64,000 nucleotides of DNA from Ruminococcus flavefaciens (GCF_900116855.1 NZ_UETD01000008.1:1-64000); one strand, 5' to 3'; positions 50,873 to 59,419 are shown, numbered from the stretch's first letter. The notes: a model not told the origin generated them from the sequence alone. Made by a program: numbers and translations.

Positions 50873-51481
50873 CTATTCAATAACATATTTCAGCCATGTT
50901 TCAACGAGCATATCCATGACCGGTTTTATCGCCTTGACAGCACTTTCCTTATCCTCAACGTGCGTCAGAAGATGCACAAATGCGTTTATCTGCACGTGAG
51001 AAAACCAGTGCAGCATATATTCATTCACACATTTATCCGGAAACGCCGCAAGATAATAATTTGCAAGAGCCATATTATGCTTCTCTATCATCTCCACAAA
51101 ACGGTCGATGATCCCTTCATACCGTGAGCCTGATGACTTCTCAAGCAGGATAAGCATAGCATCACGGTCGGCGTATAATGCTGATATCATCATCTCGGCA
51201 AACTCATCATGGTCGCCTGAGGTGTGCTGAAAATCAGCAATATCTGTTTCCATATCCTCTGAAAAGTGCTGTTCTATTGCTGTAATAATACGTTGCAGCG
51301 GTTCATCGACAACTGCGCCGAATAGTCCGTTTTTGTCCTTGAAAAAGAAGTATATTGCTCCTGTTGTCAGGCCTGCCGCGGAGCAGATCGCCCGCAGAGA
51401 AGCCTTTTCAAAGCCTTTTTCCATAAACTCTTTTTTTGCACATATAATGAGCTTTTCACGGCTTTCATTTTCATTATCCAT
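50873..51481 (-). CDS. TetR-family regulator of the FtsX-type ABC operon
   Basis: A 202-residue repressor. The helix-turn-helix (SLRAICSAAGLTTGAIYFFFKDKNGLF) lies at about 28-54, and a helical effector domain ends with VETWLKYVIE. It resembles the other TetR of the window in its DNA-binding helix (AGxTTGA(L/I)Y), yet its operator is quite different. A 32-bp perfect palindrome covers its own promoter. Confidence 0.9.
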   Translation of the reverse strand: MDNENESREKLIICAKKEFMEKGFEKASLRAICSAAGLTTGAIYFFFKDKNGLFGAVVDEPLQRIITAIEQHFSEDMETDIADFQHTSGDHDEFAEMMISALYADRDAMLILLEKSSGSRYEGIIDRFVEMIEKHNMALANYYLAAFPDKCVNEYMLHWFSHVQINAFVHLLTHVEDKESAVKAIKPVMDMLVETWLKYVIE

Positions 51482-51494
51482 AGATCCACCTCAC

Positions 51495-51550
51495 AAGATA
51501 ACATTGTTACGTAACAATGTTATCTTACCACATATCCATTGTTTTGTCAA
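51495..51550 (-). promoter_or_regulatory. tetR promoter overlapped by a 32-bp perfect palindrome
   Basis: Positions 51495-51526 form a perfect palindrome with half site AAGATAACATTGTTAC and its exact complement. On the minus strand TTGACA (51545-51550) and TAAGAT (51522-51527) make a promoter with 17-bp spacing whose -10 lies in the palindrome. Binding of a TetR dimer or pair of dimers here would block transcription. Confidence 0.85.
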
Positions 51551-51603
51551 CCACTTTTTCAGACTTTTCAAAAAAAGTAAAACGAATGATGCTGACATAA
51601 AAA

Positions 51604-51636
51604 AGCGCCGGAAAGCACTTCCTGCTTCCCGACGCT
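51604..51636 (-). terminator. Terminator of the hydrolase/methyltransferase/membrane-protein operon
   Basis: A 14-bp stem (51604-51617 with 51623-51636), with wobble pairs at two positions, a 5-nt loop and a T run on the minus strand. It lies about 60 bp after the stop of the last gene of the operon. Confidence 0.82.
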
Positions 51637-51697
51637 CTGTTACTGTTAGGTATATATCATTCCATGCACTTCAGCGCTTCTGCCGTATCAATGTGCC

Positions 51698-52441
51698 TTA
51701 TCCTTCAATGATCTTCTGTAAACTGCGGACATAATCATAGTTTTCCTTCATCATGTATTCGCAGTGCTCATAGCCCTCACGCACAATGATATGGGCGTGA
51801 GGGTACAGCTTTTCCGCAAGAGGCTTGCTGGTCTTTGTGTAAAGCTCCTTATCGCCCCAGTCAAACCAGATACGCTTCTGCATATCCTCGGTAAGAAGAG
51901 GGGTATTCCCCACAACGCAGGCATTTCCGATGTTTCGGATACTGGTCTTGTTGAATTGCAGAAAGGTGTCCGCCATGTGCTCGGCAATGTCTCTGCCGTA
52001 GCGCTTTACAAAGTCGGATATACCCTTTTCTCTGTTTTTTGCGATCATATTCTTCTGCCAGACCAGAACAGGCGGAAAGATGTTCCGCATAACCAGTCCG
52101 AGCCTTGCAACAGGGGCGCCGTCAAGATAGACGTTCTCTATCTCAAGGTCAGTATAGTCCAGCATTTTCAGAGCAACTGCCGCTCCAAGCGACGCCCCGT
52201 AAAGCAGCTTGATCTTCATTCTTCCCGACTTCAACAAGTAGTCGTGGAGAGCCGCTGCCTCTGCACGGGCTGAGCGGAAGTCTCTCTTTTCGCTGCCATG
52301 ATCTCCCATATCAGGAGCAATAACGCAATAGTCCCCAAGTTTTTGTCCAACAGCTTCATACATCTTTTCACCCGTTATCCCCATAGGATGAAGTATGATC
52401 ACCGTTGGATCTGTATTGTTCCCATGTTTGTGAATGTACAT
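51698..52441 (-). CDS. Alpha/beta hydrolase
   Basis: A 247-residue alpha/beta hydrolase: HPMGITGE oxyanion-type loop after the first strand, APDMGDHG, nucleophile motif YGASLGAA, an acidic residue after IWFDWGDKEL and a C-terminal histidine in EGYEHCEY. Substrate unknown. GAGGAGG precedes the ATG. It is the last gene of the minus-strand operon that starts at 58165. Confidence 0.82.
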   Translation of the reverse strand: MYIHKHGNNTDPTVIILHPMGITGEKMYEAVGQKLGDYCVIAPDMGDHGSEKRDFRSARAEAAALHDYLLKSGRMKIKLLYGASLGAAVALKMLDYTDLEIENVYLDGAPVARLGLVMRNIFPPVLVWQKNMIAKNREKGISDFVKRYGRDIAEHMADTFLQFNKTSIRNIGNACVVGNTPLLTEDMQKRIWFDWGDKELYTKTSKPLAEKLYPHAHIIVREGYEHCEYMMKENYDYVRSLQKIIEG

Positions 52442-52465
52442 ATTTTCCTCCTCATTCCGGCTTTC

Positions 52466-52777
52466 TTACAACGCAGTGCAGGCAGCAGAAGCCACGTTTC
52501 TCAAAGCCTTTCGCTTGGCGACCTCTATCATTTTCGGTGTCAGGTCAATTCCCGTGTAGTGCTTCTCCGGGTACTTTTCGTGGAGCAGAGTCAGCATGGG
52601 ACCTGTTCCGCAGCCGCAGTCCAGAAGGTCATTGAAAGGCTCCTTTTCAAGCTCCGCAAGCACATCGGGATAGTCCTTCTTGCACATATTATGGACCCCG
52701 GCATTGTCCGATTCATAGACCTCCGCCGCCTTTGTGAACTCGTTCATGGTCAGGTCCTTGTATTCCTTTGCAGTCAT
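52466..52777 (-). pseudogene. Truncated SAM-dependent methyltransferase
   Basis: A 103-residue frame with the first half of a class I methyltransferase: MNEFTKAAEVYESDN lead-in, SAM loop LLDCGCGTGP and acidic strand 2 (YTGIDLTPKMIEVAKRKA). The protein ends ten residues later (NVASAACTAL), whereas such enzymes are normally about 200 residues. Strands 4-7 are missing. The ribosome site (GGAG) is intact, so a short product may be made, but it should not be active. Confidence 0.7.
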
Positions 52778-52825
52778 AAAAACATCTCCTATTGTTTGAT
52801 TTTAAACTGTTAGAACTATGATACT

Positions 52826-53422
52826 TTATCTTTTATATCCCATTACTAAAAACAGGTTTTCCTTTTTATTTATTGATATATCAGAAAATCCTGCTGCTTT
52901 CAGCATATCAGCGATCTGCTCTGCCGTATATCTGGTCATGCAAGGAACTTTCTTTTCCCAATCCACATTCGGATCACCGTAATTATTTATGACCGCAAAG
53001 CAGCCGTCCTTTACCAGTGAACGGTAGATCTCACTGAACGCCTTTTCGGGCTTTTTCCAGAAGAAGACCGTTTCAAAAGCGGTGATAAGATCAATACTGT
53101 TATCCTTAAACGACAGCTTTTCAGCACTGCCTTTGATGACCTTTACCCGCTTGCCGATCTCGGCTTTGTTTACTTTCTGTGCCTTTTTTACGCTCTTATC
53201 GGATATGTCCAGACCTATGAACTTCGCCTTTGCACTCATTTCCAGCATTCGCCTGATGTTGTAACCGCCGCCGCATCCAAGGTCTGCGACCTTGCCGTTT
53301 CCGGGGATATTTATTCGCTCCAAAGCCCACTGTGCCATTGGCAGATGCTCCTTATCCATGCTGACAAGCATCATTCGGCCGAGAAATCCTTTGGGATTTC
53401 CGAAATTGTCTGTAAAACTCAT
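52826..53422 (-). CDS. Class I SAM-dependent methyltransferase
   Basis: A 198-residue methyltransferase with SAM loop VADLGCGGGYN (about 47-57), the acidic end of strand 2 (FIGLDIS), GSAEKLSF and the post-I motif DLITAFETVFFW. It resembles small-molecule methyltransferases of the UbiE/arsM type without the cysteines of ArsM. AAAGGAG precedes the ATG. It lies next to a truncated relative and a hydrolase in one operon; substrate unknown. Confidence 0.85.
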   Translation of the reverse strand: MSFTDNFGNPKGFLGRMMLVSMDKEHLPMAQWALERINIPGNGKVADLGCGGGYNIRRMLEMSAKAKFIGLDISDKSVKKAQKVNKAEIGKRVKVIKGSAEKLSFKDNSIDLITAFETVFFWKKPEKAFSEIYRSLVKDGCFAVINNYGDPNVDWEKKVPCMTRYTAEQIADMLKAAGFSDISINKKENLFLVMGYKR

Positions 53423-53459
53423 ATTTTTGCTCCTTTACTGAAATAATGCCTGCTTTTTA

Positions 53460-54632
53460 TTAGGTACAGCACTCTATCCACTTTATTATAGAATCCAGCA
53501 CAAGTTTGGAGTTGCCCACATTGCAGTGAGCGCCTGCGTCCTGTTTGTCAGTGAGAAGTCTCAGAGTCAGTGAACGGGCATTCTGAAGCATATCATATTC
53601 CTCATGGAACAGATACGGCATTATGAAATGATCCTTGTTTGCACCGATAATCAGCACGTCCTGATCTATCCTGTCAGCAATGCCTTTCAGTGTGAATTTG
53701 CGTATCTTCCGTACATAATCGCTGGGAGTCTTTGCGTCGTAAGCGTACATACCATGCAGGAGATTCCACTTGACGATCTCCTCCTTCTCCATCATTTTCG
53801 TGTACAGCTTATTCATAGCTGAGTCCATTCCCATACGAAACATGAAGTCTATGATATCACGCACAGGCTTCGGGTGATCGCAGATAACAACGTCGAAGAA
53901 ATCGGGGAATATTGACCAGCCCACCACTCGCTTTATACGCTTGTCAAAAGCTGCCGCACGGGGTGCAAGGTATCCGCCGAGAGATGCACCAACTATGGTC
54001 ACATCTTTCAGTTTGAAGAAATTCAGCACAGCTTTAGTCGGTCTTTCCCATTTATGTGTGAATTTCATATTCTGCAAGCGGAGAACTCCGCCCTGTCCGG
54101 GACCTTCATACAGATACACATCAAAACCATTTTCGGCAAGGTACAGCATCGGAAAGAAAAGCTCCTCGAAATAGCTGTCATTACCTCCGTGAAGCAGGAT
54201 ATTCCCCTTGCTTCTGCCATTTGTCTTTGTCACCATAACAGGCAGATATCCACCCTCATATGGCACTTCATATCGCTTTACGATGCCCTTGTCGAAGTAG
54301 TCGGAATAGTATTCATAAAACAGTTCACGAGCCTCCTCATAGCGCTGTTTTTTCTTCGGGTCGGTGTCATAGATGAAGAATTCCGACATTCGCAGATAAG
54401 CTATCTCGTTTTCCGTCCTGCCATCTGCGTGAGCCTTTTCCGCCAGTTTTTCCATAGCGTTTACCCAGTCTGAGCTTGTCCTTATGCTATGTGATACTGC
54501 CGCAACCTCATCTGCATCTCCGCCGTCCCACATAATGACACGGTTGAGCTGATAATTGAAGTTAGCATCGCTGTTCAGCTCATATGTACCTGTTTTGAAA
54601 TTGATCTTCTGTGAAATATCGTATTTTTTCAT
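53460..54632 (-). CDS. Alpha/beta hydrolase, FrsA-like size
   Basis: A 390-residue hydrolase. An N-terminal helical part (about 1-120) is followed by the core with ILLHGGNDSYFEE, YLYEGPGQGG, nucleophile motif VGASLGGY, an acidic residue in LIIGANKDH and a late histidine (DAGAHCNVG). Proteins of this size are often esterases or peptidase-like hydrolases. AAAGGAG precedes the ATG. Confidence 0.82.
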   Translation of the reverse strand: MKKYDISQKINFKTGTYELNSDANFNYQLNRVIMWDGGDADEVAAVSHSIRTSSDWVNAMEKLAEKAHADGRTENEIAYLRMSEFFIYDTDPKKKQRYEEARELFYEYYSDYFDKGIVKRYEVPYEGGYLPVMVTKTNGRSKGNILLHGGNDSYFEELFFPMLYLAENGFDVYLYEGPGQGGVLRLQNMKFTHKWERPTKAVLNFFKLKDVTIVGASLGGYLAPRAAAFDKRIKRVVGWSIFPDFFDVVICDHPKPVRDIIDFMFRMGMDSAMNKLYTKMMEKEEIVKWNLLHGMYAYDAKTPSDYVRKIRKFTLKGIADRIDQDVLIIGANKDHFIMPYLFHEEYDMLQNARSLTLRLLTDKQDAGAHCNVGNSKLVLDSIIKWIECCT

Positions 54633-54650
54633 TATTGTCTGCTCCTTTCG

Positions 54651-55301
54651 TCATATAAGGTTGAGTATCCCTATCAGTCCGAACATTGAAAGTCCGAAGC
54701 TGGGCATGATGATACCGGGAAGATCCTGAAACTTCACAGGATCGATTTTACGGCAGGTAATGCCGATCATCAGGAATACTATCGGATTCAGTATCACGCA
54801 TATTTTCGGCACATCAAGCGCACCGTTCAGAATGGCGATAATTACCAGAACTGTCGGCACTAACAGCGAAATATAGCCGGTTGCAAATGTAGGTATTATC
54901 TGCTTGTACAGCTTTTCAAGAATGTCATCGGCAATTTGCAGACTGCCGTTTATCAGCGCCCCCTTGTAAATAAGTGCCTGTATGCACACAAAGGAATGAA
55001 TGAAGATACCTGCCATTGAGCCGAAATATCCAAAGCCTATGGTCAGATAGCCAAGCAGCGAATGAGTTTCGGCGATCTGCATTCCGATAGAATAAAAGCC
55101 AAGTCCCACCATTGCGTCGCCGACAAGTGCAAGGGCTATGGAAAGTCCGAATCTCCAGTCTGCCATTTTTACCCAGTTGCTGTCGATATTCTTTGACGTG
55201 CCCAGCTTTTCGTTGCCCTTGCCTTTCAGGTCAAAAAGAACATCTCCTACACAGCAGAGCAGACCTCCGATAAGTCCTAAAATCGAGAAAACCAGATACA
55301 T
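54651..55301 (-). CDS. Integral membrane protein, copy 1 of a local paralogous set
   Basis: About 216 residues with six hydrophobic segments. The segment VLVIIAILNGALDVPKICVILNPIVF is closely mirrored in the protein at 57518-58165 and more loosely in that at 55313-55927, so the three genes are related; I believe they belong to a DUF6796-like family, function unknown. The ATG at 55301 is preferred because AAGGGAG lies 5 bp upstream; the ATG at 55316 precedes that site. Confidence 0.75.
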   Translation of the reverse strand: MYLVFSILGLIGGLLCCVGDVLFDLKGKGNEKLGTSKNIDSNWVKMADWRFGLSIALALVGDAMVGLGFYSIGMQIAETHSLLGYLTIGFGYFGSMAGIFIHSFVCIQALIYKGALINGSLQIADDILEKLYKQIIPTFATGYISLLVPTVLVIIAILNGALDVPKICVILNPIVFLMIGITCRKIDPVKFQDLPGIIMPSFGLSMFGLIGILNLI

Positions 55302-55312
55302 AAAAACTCCCT

Positions 55313-55927
55313 TCATATTATGAAAAATAGGGCAAGAAACATCAGCCCGTTGGCTATATTTCCGCTTCCTGCGATCTTAAACGGCGACAATACCAGAAAG
55401 AGCGGAAGTGTGTTGAAAGCGCACGTCCACCGTGGAAGTGAAGTCGTTCCCGTAACTACTGCGATGAAAAATGATACCGAGAAAAGCAGCAGTCCCAGAT
55501 AACATATCACCATTGTTGCAGAGGTTTTGCGAAAGAATTCAAGCACCGCTTTCCGGGCTTCGTCAGTTCGTCCGAAACGTATGTAAAACCACTCCACAAG
55601 TCCGCATATCACATGATGAGGTATAACGCAGGTAGTGAATGCCACTGCGCCTGCCAGCATCAATGCCGAATAAACTCCCGAAAACTGCCGCATCCACTCA
55701 CAAAGCGATAGAAAGCCGCAAAATGACATGATAAGCGCAAATATACCAAGCACTATGGATATCATCGGGCGTTTCAGCGGCATTCTTTTCATCAGTTCCG
55801 ATAACTGAGTGTTGTCCTCCAGCATTTTCGCAGAGAATCTGCCGTCTGGTGTGTATGTGATGAGGCAGTCGCAGTACCAGCATAGCAGATGTCCGATAAA
55901 TGCGGTAAGCAAGCATATTTTCAGCAT
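55313..55927 (-). CDS. Integral membrane protein, copy 2 of a local paralogous set
   Basis: A 204-residue protein with about six hydrophobic segments. Near the C-terminus it has VTGTTSLPRWTCAFNTLPLFLVLSPFK, the same place and pattern (TGxxxxPxxxxxxNxLP) as in the two related proteins of the operon. Function unknown. It runs up to the start region of copy 1. Confidence 0.72.
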   Translation of the reverse strand: MLKICLLTAFIGHLLCWYCDCLITYTPDGRFSAKMLEDNTQLSELMKRMPLKRPMISIVLGIFALIMSFCGFLSLCEWMRQFSGVYSALMLAGAVAFTTCVIPHHVICGLVEWFYIRFGRTDEARKAVLEFFRKTSATMVICYLGLLLFSVSFFIAVVTGTTSLPRWTCAFNTLPLFLVLSPFKIAGSGNIANGLMFLALFFII

Positions 55928-55983
55928 AATTCACCTTCTTCGTACTTTTGATATAATTTCTTTCATCTCAGTAGTGCTCCGAT

Positions 55984-56460
55984 TCATGCAACGATAAGTC
56001 CGGTCAGCGGACACACCAGTACAGGCCAGGCAAGACCGTGTTCGGGAACAGCCAGCTTCCACCAGCCTTTCCACTCCCAGTCAGGGTGATTTTCAGCGCC
56101 TTTGATGAGTCCCTTGTCCTTGACATATATTCGTGCAAGCACGTCGAGGAGGAAAAAGTCACCTAAGTTCACGAACATCATCTCGGTGTAGCCAGTCCAG
56201 AACATAGCCTTGAAACCGCTGACGCCTGCCATATGTGCGCTGACTGCCATATAAAGGAACATCAGCAGGTAAAGCGGTATGAGGACGAAGTACATTTTCA
56301 CGACATCCGACTTCTCAACGAATGGGCTTGCCGCTTTCTTTAAACCTTTCGGAAACATCGTGCTGTATGCCTGTGGGAATACGAAGAAAAACATTCCCAC
56401 AACTGCATTGAAAATAACGCACATGACGATACCGTCCAGAATAGTTCTTGAAATATCCAT
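55984..56460 (-). CDS. Small integral membrane protein, four helices
   Basis: A 158-residue protein with four hydrophobic segments and a loop rich in aromatic residues (HPDWEWKGWWKLAVPEHG) before the last helix. No family recognised. GGAG lies before the ATG and the gene sits 10 bp after the EamA gene. The Trp-rich loop may be a binding or membrane-surface element. Confidence 0.65.
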   Translation of the reverse strand: MDISRTILDGIVMCVIFNAVVGMFFFVFPQAYSTMFPKGLKKAASPFVEKSDVVKMYFVLIPLYLLMFLYMAVSAHMAGVSGFKAMFWTGYTEMMFVNLGDFFLLDVLARIYVKDKGLIKGAENHPDWEWKGWWKLAVPEHGLAWPVLVCPLTGLIVA

Positions 56461-56470
56461 ATTACTCTCC

Positions 56471-57502
56471 TTAATGTGCGTTCAGTAATTTCTCCAGTTC
56501 AGCTATACTGTGATTATGTCCGTGAGAATCAACACTGATGTAATGGTCATGGCCGTGGCTATGTGACACACTGTGAGTATGTGTAGTGCCGTCGTGAGTA
56601 TGAGTAAATGTGTGGATATGCTCATGAGTGTGGTGCTGTGCAAGAGTATCAGCCGCCGCAAATACTGTTCCGACTATCATAACAAGAAGTGCGGCGATAT
56701 AAGCGGCAGTCAGCTTCTCATGGAGCAGAACAAAAGACAGGAACGCTCCGATGAATGGTGCGACTGCATAGTAAGCGCTTGTTTTAGCAGCTCCCAGGTC
56801 TTTCTGCGCCCTGATATAAGTGAAGATGCTCAGTCCGTATGCAACAAATCCAAGCAGGAGCGCAGGCAGTATGTATCGGAAATCCGGCAGTTTTTCGCCA
56901 ATTATCATCGCTACTATCACTGAGCCCGTTCCCGAGCATAGTCCCTTTATGGTCACGATCTGATAGGTACTCTTTTCAGAGATCTTTCTTGTGCAGTTGT
57001 TTTCGAGTCCCCAGCAGGAAGTTGCTCCGAGAACAAATAATGAACCGATTGAAAAGCTAAAACTCTCCCTGCCGCCGAAAGACAGGATAATGCTTGACAG
57101 CGTGATGAAGCCGATAGCAGTCCATAGCTTTCCGCTCACCTTTTCCTTAAATATCAGCAGAGCGATGAGAGTTGTGGCAACTATCTCAAAATTACCAAGA
57201 AGTGAAGCGTTGGCGGAAGTTCCCAGTTTTACACCGAGCATCAGAAGTATGGGAGCTATGGTGTCAAGCACTACCATGCCCACCGTGTACGGAAGGTCAG
57301 GCTTTGTAAGCCGTTCCGCAGGCTGTTCTATTTTATGATGAAACAGGTACATTATACCGACACCGATACCCGCACCGAGATACAGCAGTCCTGCCATAAA
57401 TGTCGGGCTCACCTTATCCAGCAGCAGTTTTGAGCATGGCACGTTCAGTGCATAGAACACTGCCGCCGTAATTGCGTAAATAACAGCATTTTTGTTTTTC
57501 AT
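56471..57502 (-). CDS. EamA/DMT-family transporter with a histidine-rich tail
   Basis: A 343-residue transporter with ten hydrophobic segments forming two EamA repeats (AVFYALNVPCSKLLLDKVSP and SLFVLGATSCWGLENNCTRK mark each half). After the last helix, residues about 289-343 carry 17 histidines, many in HxH patterns (HTHEHIHTFTHTH, SHSHGHDH, HGHNH). Such tails bind Zn, Ni or Co in metal transporters and are unusual in the EamA family. Substrate unknown; metal-linked transport or metal sensing is a fair guess. AAAGGA lies before the ATG. Confidence 0.82.
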   Translation of the reverse strand: MKNKNAVIYAITAAVFYALNVPCSKLLLDKVSPTFMAGLLYLGAGIGVGIMYLFHHKIEQPAERLTKPDLPYTVGMVVLDTIAPILLMLGVKLGTSANASLLGNFEIVATTLIALLIFKEKVSGKLWTAIGFITLSSIILSFGGRESFSFSIGSLFVLGATSCWGLENNCTRKISEKSTYQIVTIKGLCSGTGSVIVAMIIGEKLPDFRYILPALLLGFVAYGLSIFTYIRAQKDLGAAKTSAYYAVAPFIGAFLSFVLLHEKLTAAYIAALLVMIVGTVFAAADTLAQHHTHEHIHTFTHTHDGTTHTHSVSHSHGHDHYISVDSHGHNHSIAELEKLLNAH

Positions 57503-57517
57503 AATTATTTCCTTTCA

Positions 57518-58165
57518 TTAAATTCCTGCAACTATAAGCACAATTCCATAAAATGCGAAGCCTATACCCATTGCTCCGCCGACTTTGATGTTCAGCTTCC
57601 TTGCTATGAGCAGTATGGGCAGAGCACCGACGGGATTCAGCAATACGAACCACTTCGGCACTTCGAGAGCGCCGGTCAGTATCGCAATTATCATGATAAC
57701 CGTTTCCACAAGAAACAGCACTATGCCGCTGACCGCAGACGGAATTTTCGGGTATCTGTCGATCTGATCCATTGCTTTCTGAGCAGTCTCAGCCGAAACT
57801 TCTTTTGATATGGCACGATAAACAACGGGCTTTATGCAGGCTGCAGCATGGAACAGAAGTCCCGTATATGCACCGATGAACGTGCAGATTTTCAGCAGTA
57901 TCCCAAGAGTCGCATTCTTTTCTGAGATAAGTTCCGCAAGGAACCATGTAGTCAGGTATGTTCCCGGCTGCCCTATGCAGGAAAGCCAGAACGCCTTGTC
58001 AAAATGCCGAATACTGGTTTGAGTCCACCACGATGAGATGCGTCCTACAGCCTTTGAGTCCAGAGAGTCTTCTTTCCTGCCCGACCATGCAAGCGGTACA
58101 TCTGCCTGAGCACAAAGGATCCCGCTGATAATACCGATCACAACAATTATAACGTAAATATTCAT
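57518..58165 (-). CDS. Integral membrane protein, copy 3 of a local paralogous set; first gene of operon
   Basis: A 215-residue protein with six hydrophobic segments. VIMIIAILTGALEVPKWFVLLNPVGALP near the C-terminus matches copy 1 (54651-55301) closely. It is the first gene after the promoter at 58246-58274 and has AGGTGA before its ATG. Function unknown. Confidence 0.75.
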   Translation of the reverse strand: MNIYVIIVVIGIISGILCAQADVPLAWSGRKEDSLDSKAVGRISSWWTQTSIRHFDKAFWLSCIGQPGTYLTTWFLAELISEKNATLGILLKICTFIGAYTGLLFHAAACIKPVVYRAISKEVSAETAQKAMDQIDRYPKIPSAVSGIVLFLVETVIMIIAILTGALEVPKWFVLLNPVGALPILLIARKLNIKVGGAMGIGFAFYGIVLIVAGI

Positions 58166-58227
58166 CGCTGTTCACCTACATTTTATTTCTGATGCTTTGA
58201 TACTCAATGAATTTAAAGCATATATCC

Positions 58228-58274
58228 GTTAGAGCTTACTAACATATTATAGCACAGTTTATTCCGTTTTGCAA
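58228..58274 (-). promoter_or_regulatory. Promoter of the membrane-protein operon with TTAG-N6-CTAA element
   Basis: On the minus strand TTGCAA (58269-58274) and TATAAT (58246-58251) are spaced by 17 bp. Downstream lies GTTAG-N6-CTAAC (58228-58243). The -10 region shares the 13-mer ACTGTGCTATAAT with the promoter of the NRPS-PKS operon, which also has a TTAG-N6-CTAA repeat just downstream. Confidence 0.8.
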
Positions 58275-58283
58275 GATATTTCG

Positions 58284-58583
58284 TTATATTGTGCCCTTTC
58301 TTTTATGTACCTCAATAATTATTTCCGCTGTCTTTATAAAATCATCTATCGCATTCTGAGGAGACTGAATGATGATATCGCCTTCAAACTGAAATATCCA
58401 TGCATAAAATGTCGGACTCACTTCATATATGTAACCATTATGCTTTAGTATCTTATCCTTTTTTTCGTTATATTCAAAATATTGAAACTGTATCTGCTTT
58501 TTATTAGAAATAGCGTAATTGATCATATCAGCAACATATATGCTGGAATCAGACACTTTACTGCCTGTTGGTGACTGAATCAT
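58284..58583 (-). pseudogene. WYL-domain protein fragment
   Basis: A 99-residue frame. INYAISNKKQIQFQYFEYNEKKDKILKHNGYIYEVSPTFYAW matches the first half of a WYL domain (ligand-sensing domain of bacterial regulators, many in defence loci). The helix-turn-helix part and the end of the domain are missing, and the last 40 residues are different. No good ribosome site is seen. It is probably a remnant of a regulator gene. Confidence 0.5.
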
Positions 58584-58660
58584 TGGTTTTATTCGCTTTG
58601 CAGTATATACACTAACGTTTTTCAGAAGTTTTTCTATCAGTTCTGTTGTTTGCTTTTCAG

Positions 58661-58771
58661 TTAGCCTGCTTCAAACTCATCGAGCTTTGCGATAGCTGCT
58701 TCGTAAGCCTTAGAAGCGGCAGCGGCATCTTCATACTTATGTTCAAAGAAATGATACAAACCTACAAGCAT
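58661..58771 (-). pseudogene. Short gene fragment, minus strand
   Basis: A 36-codon frame (MLVGLYHFFEHKYEDAAAASKAYEAAIAKLDEFEAG) with strong coding character: an alanine-rich helix that looks like the C-terminus of a larger protein. No ribosome site is seen. It directly abuts a plus-strand fragment beginning near 58774, so two broken genes appear to be joined here. Confidence 0.35.
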
Positions 58772-58773
58772 CA

Positions 58774-59163
58774 CTGACACCGGAAATTACTGAAAACATA
58801 AAATTTTTCATAAGCCAGAGAGCTGCGCTCGCTACACCTGAACAATTTAATATGATATATGGGCAAGGAACTGTAAATGAAACACCAACATCTACAGATG
58901 ACCTTATCTTTGAATCAGGTCTTTTCAGAAAGCTCAACGCTCTGAATTATCAGCCAATGACCTGTGACGGATTGCCTGAATATCAGATACAGGATAAAGA
59001 AGGCATTGTTTTTGAGGTCAATTTTACTGAAGAAGAGATATGGAGAAGAAATCCAACCAACGGAAAACCAGAACCCGAAGAAGCTGATCTTACATCTGAA
59101 ACGCTCAGTATACTCATATCACTGAGAGACAGAGGCGAGCTTAATCCATGCGCCTGGAACTAA
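58774..59163 (+). pseudogene. 5'-truncated hypothetical gene
   Basis: The frame is open from 58714 and reads as protein from about 58774 (LTPEITENIKFFISQRAALATPEQF...). No ATG appears until 58852. From that ATG it gives 103 residues ending RDRGELNPCAWN. The upstream residues look coding, so the gene probably lost its start. Family not recognised. A terminator follows at 59201-59230. Confidence 0.5.
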
Positions 59164-59200
59164 CAAACCAAAACAAAAGAAAGTAATATTTAATAATTAG

Positions 59201-59230
59201 AAAAAGCGGCAGGTTTTCCTGTCGCTTTTT
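59201..59230 (+). terminator. Rho-independent terminator
   Basis: AAAAAGCGxCAGG and CCTGxCGCTTTTT form a 12-pair stem with one mismatch and a TTTT loop, ending in a T run on the plus strand. It lies 37 bp after the truncated plus-strand gene. Confidence 0.82.
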
Positions 59231-59367
59231 ATGGGCTCAAAAATTGCTCACAGCGGCTTTTGTTGCCCTCGGTGGTGCAGCTTCCCGACCTGCCACCGAT
59301 GCCGTCAGAAACGGCTCACAAATCGCTGATAGGTTTTCTATCACTTGGTTTTCGAGGAAACAAAAAA

Positions 59368-59419
59368 GGACTCGATCCCAGTGCTTTCACATTTCGTGAA
59401 AACCACTAAAACCGAGTCC
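59368..59419. repeat. Nested hairpin structure in a non-coding stretch
   Basis: Three nested complementary pairs: GGACTCG (59368-59374) with CGAGTCC (59413-59419), AGTG (59380-59383) with CACT (59404-59407) and TTTCAC (59385-59390) with GTGAAA (59396-59401). The ordered nesting suggests a structured RNA or a protein-binding DNA site. The stretch 59231-59617 has no other gene I can support. Confidence 0.5.
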
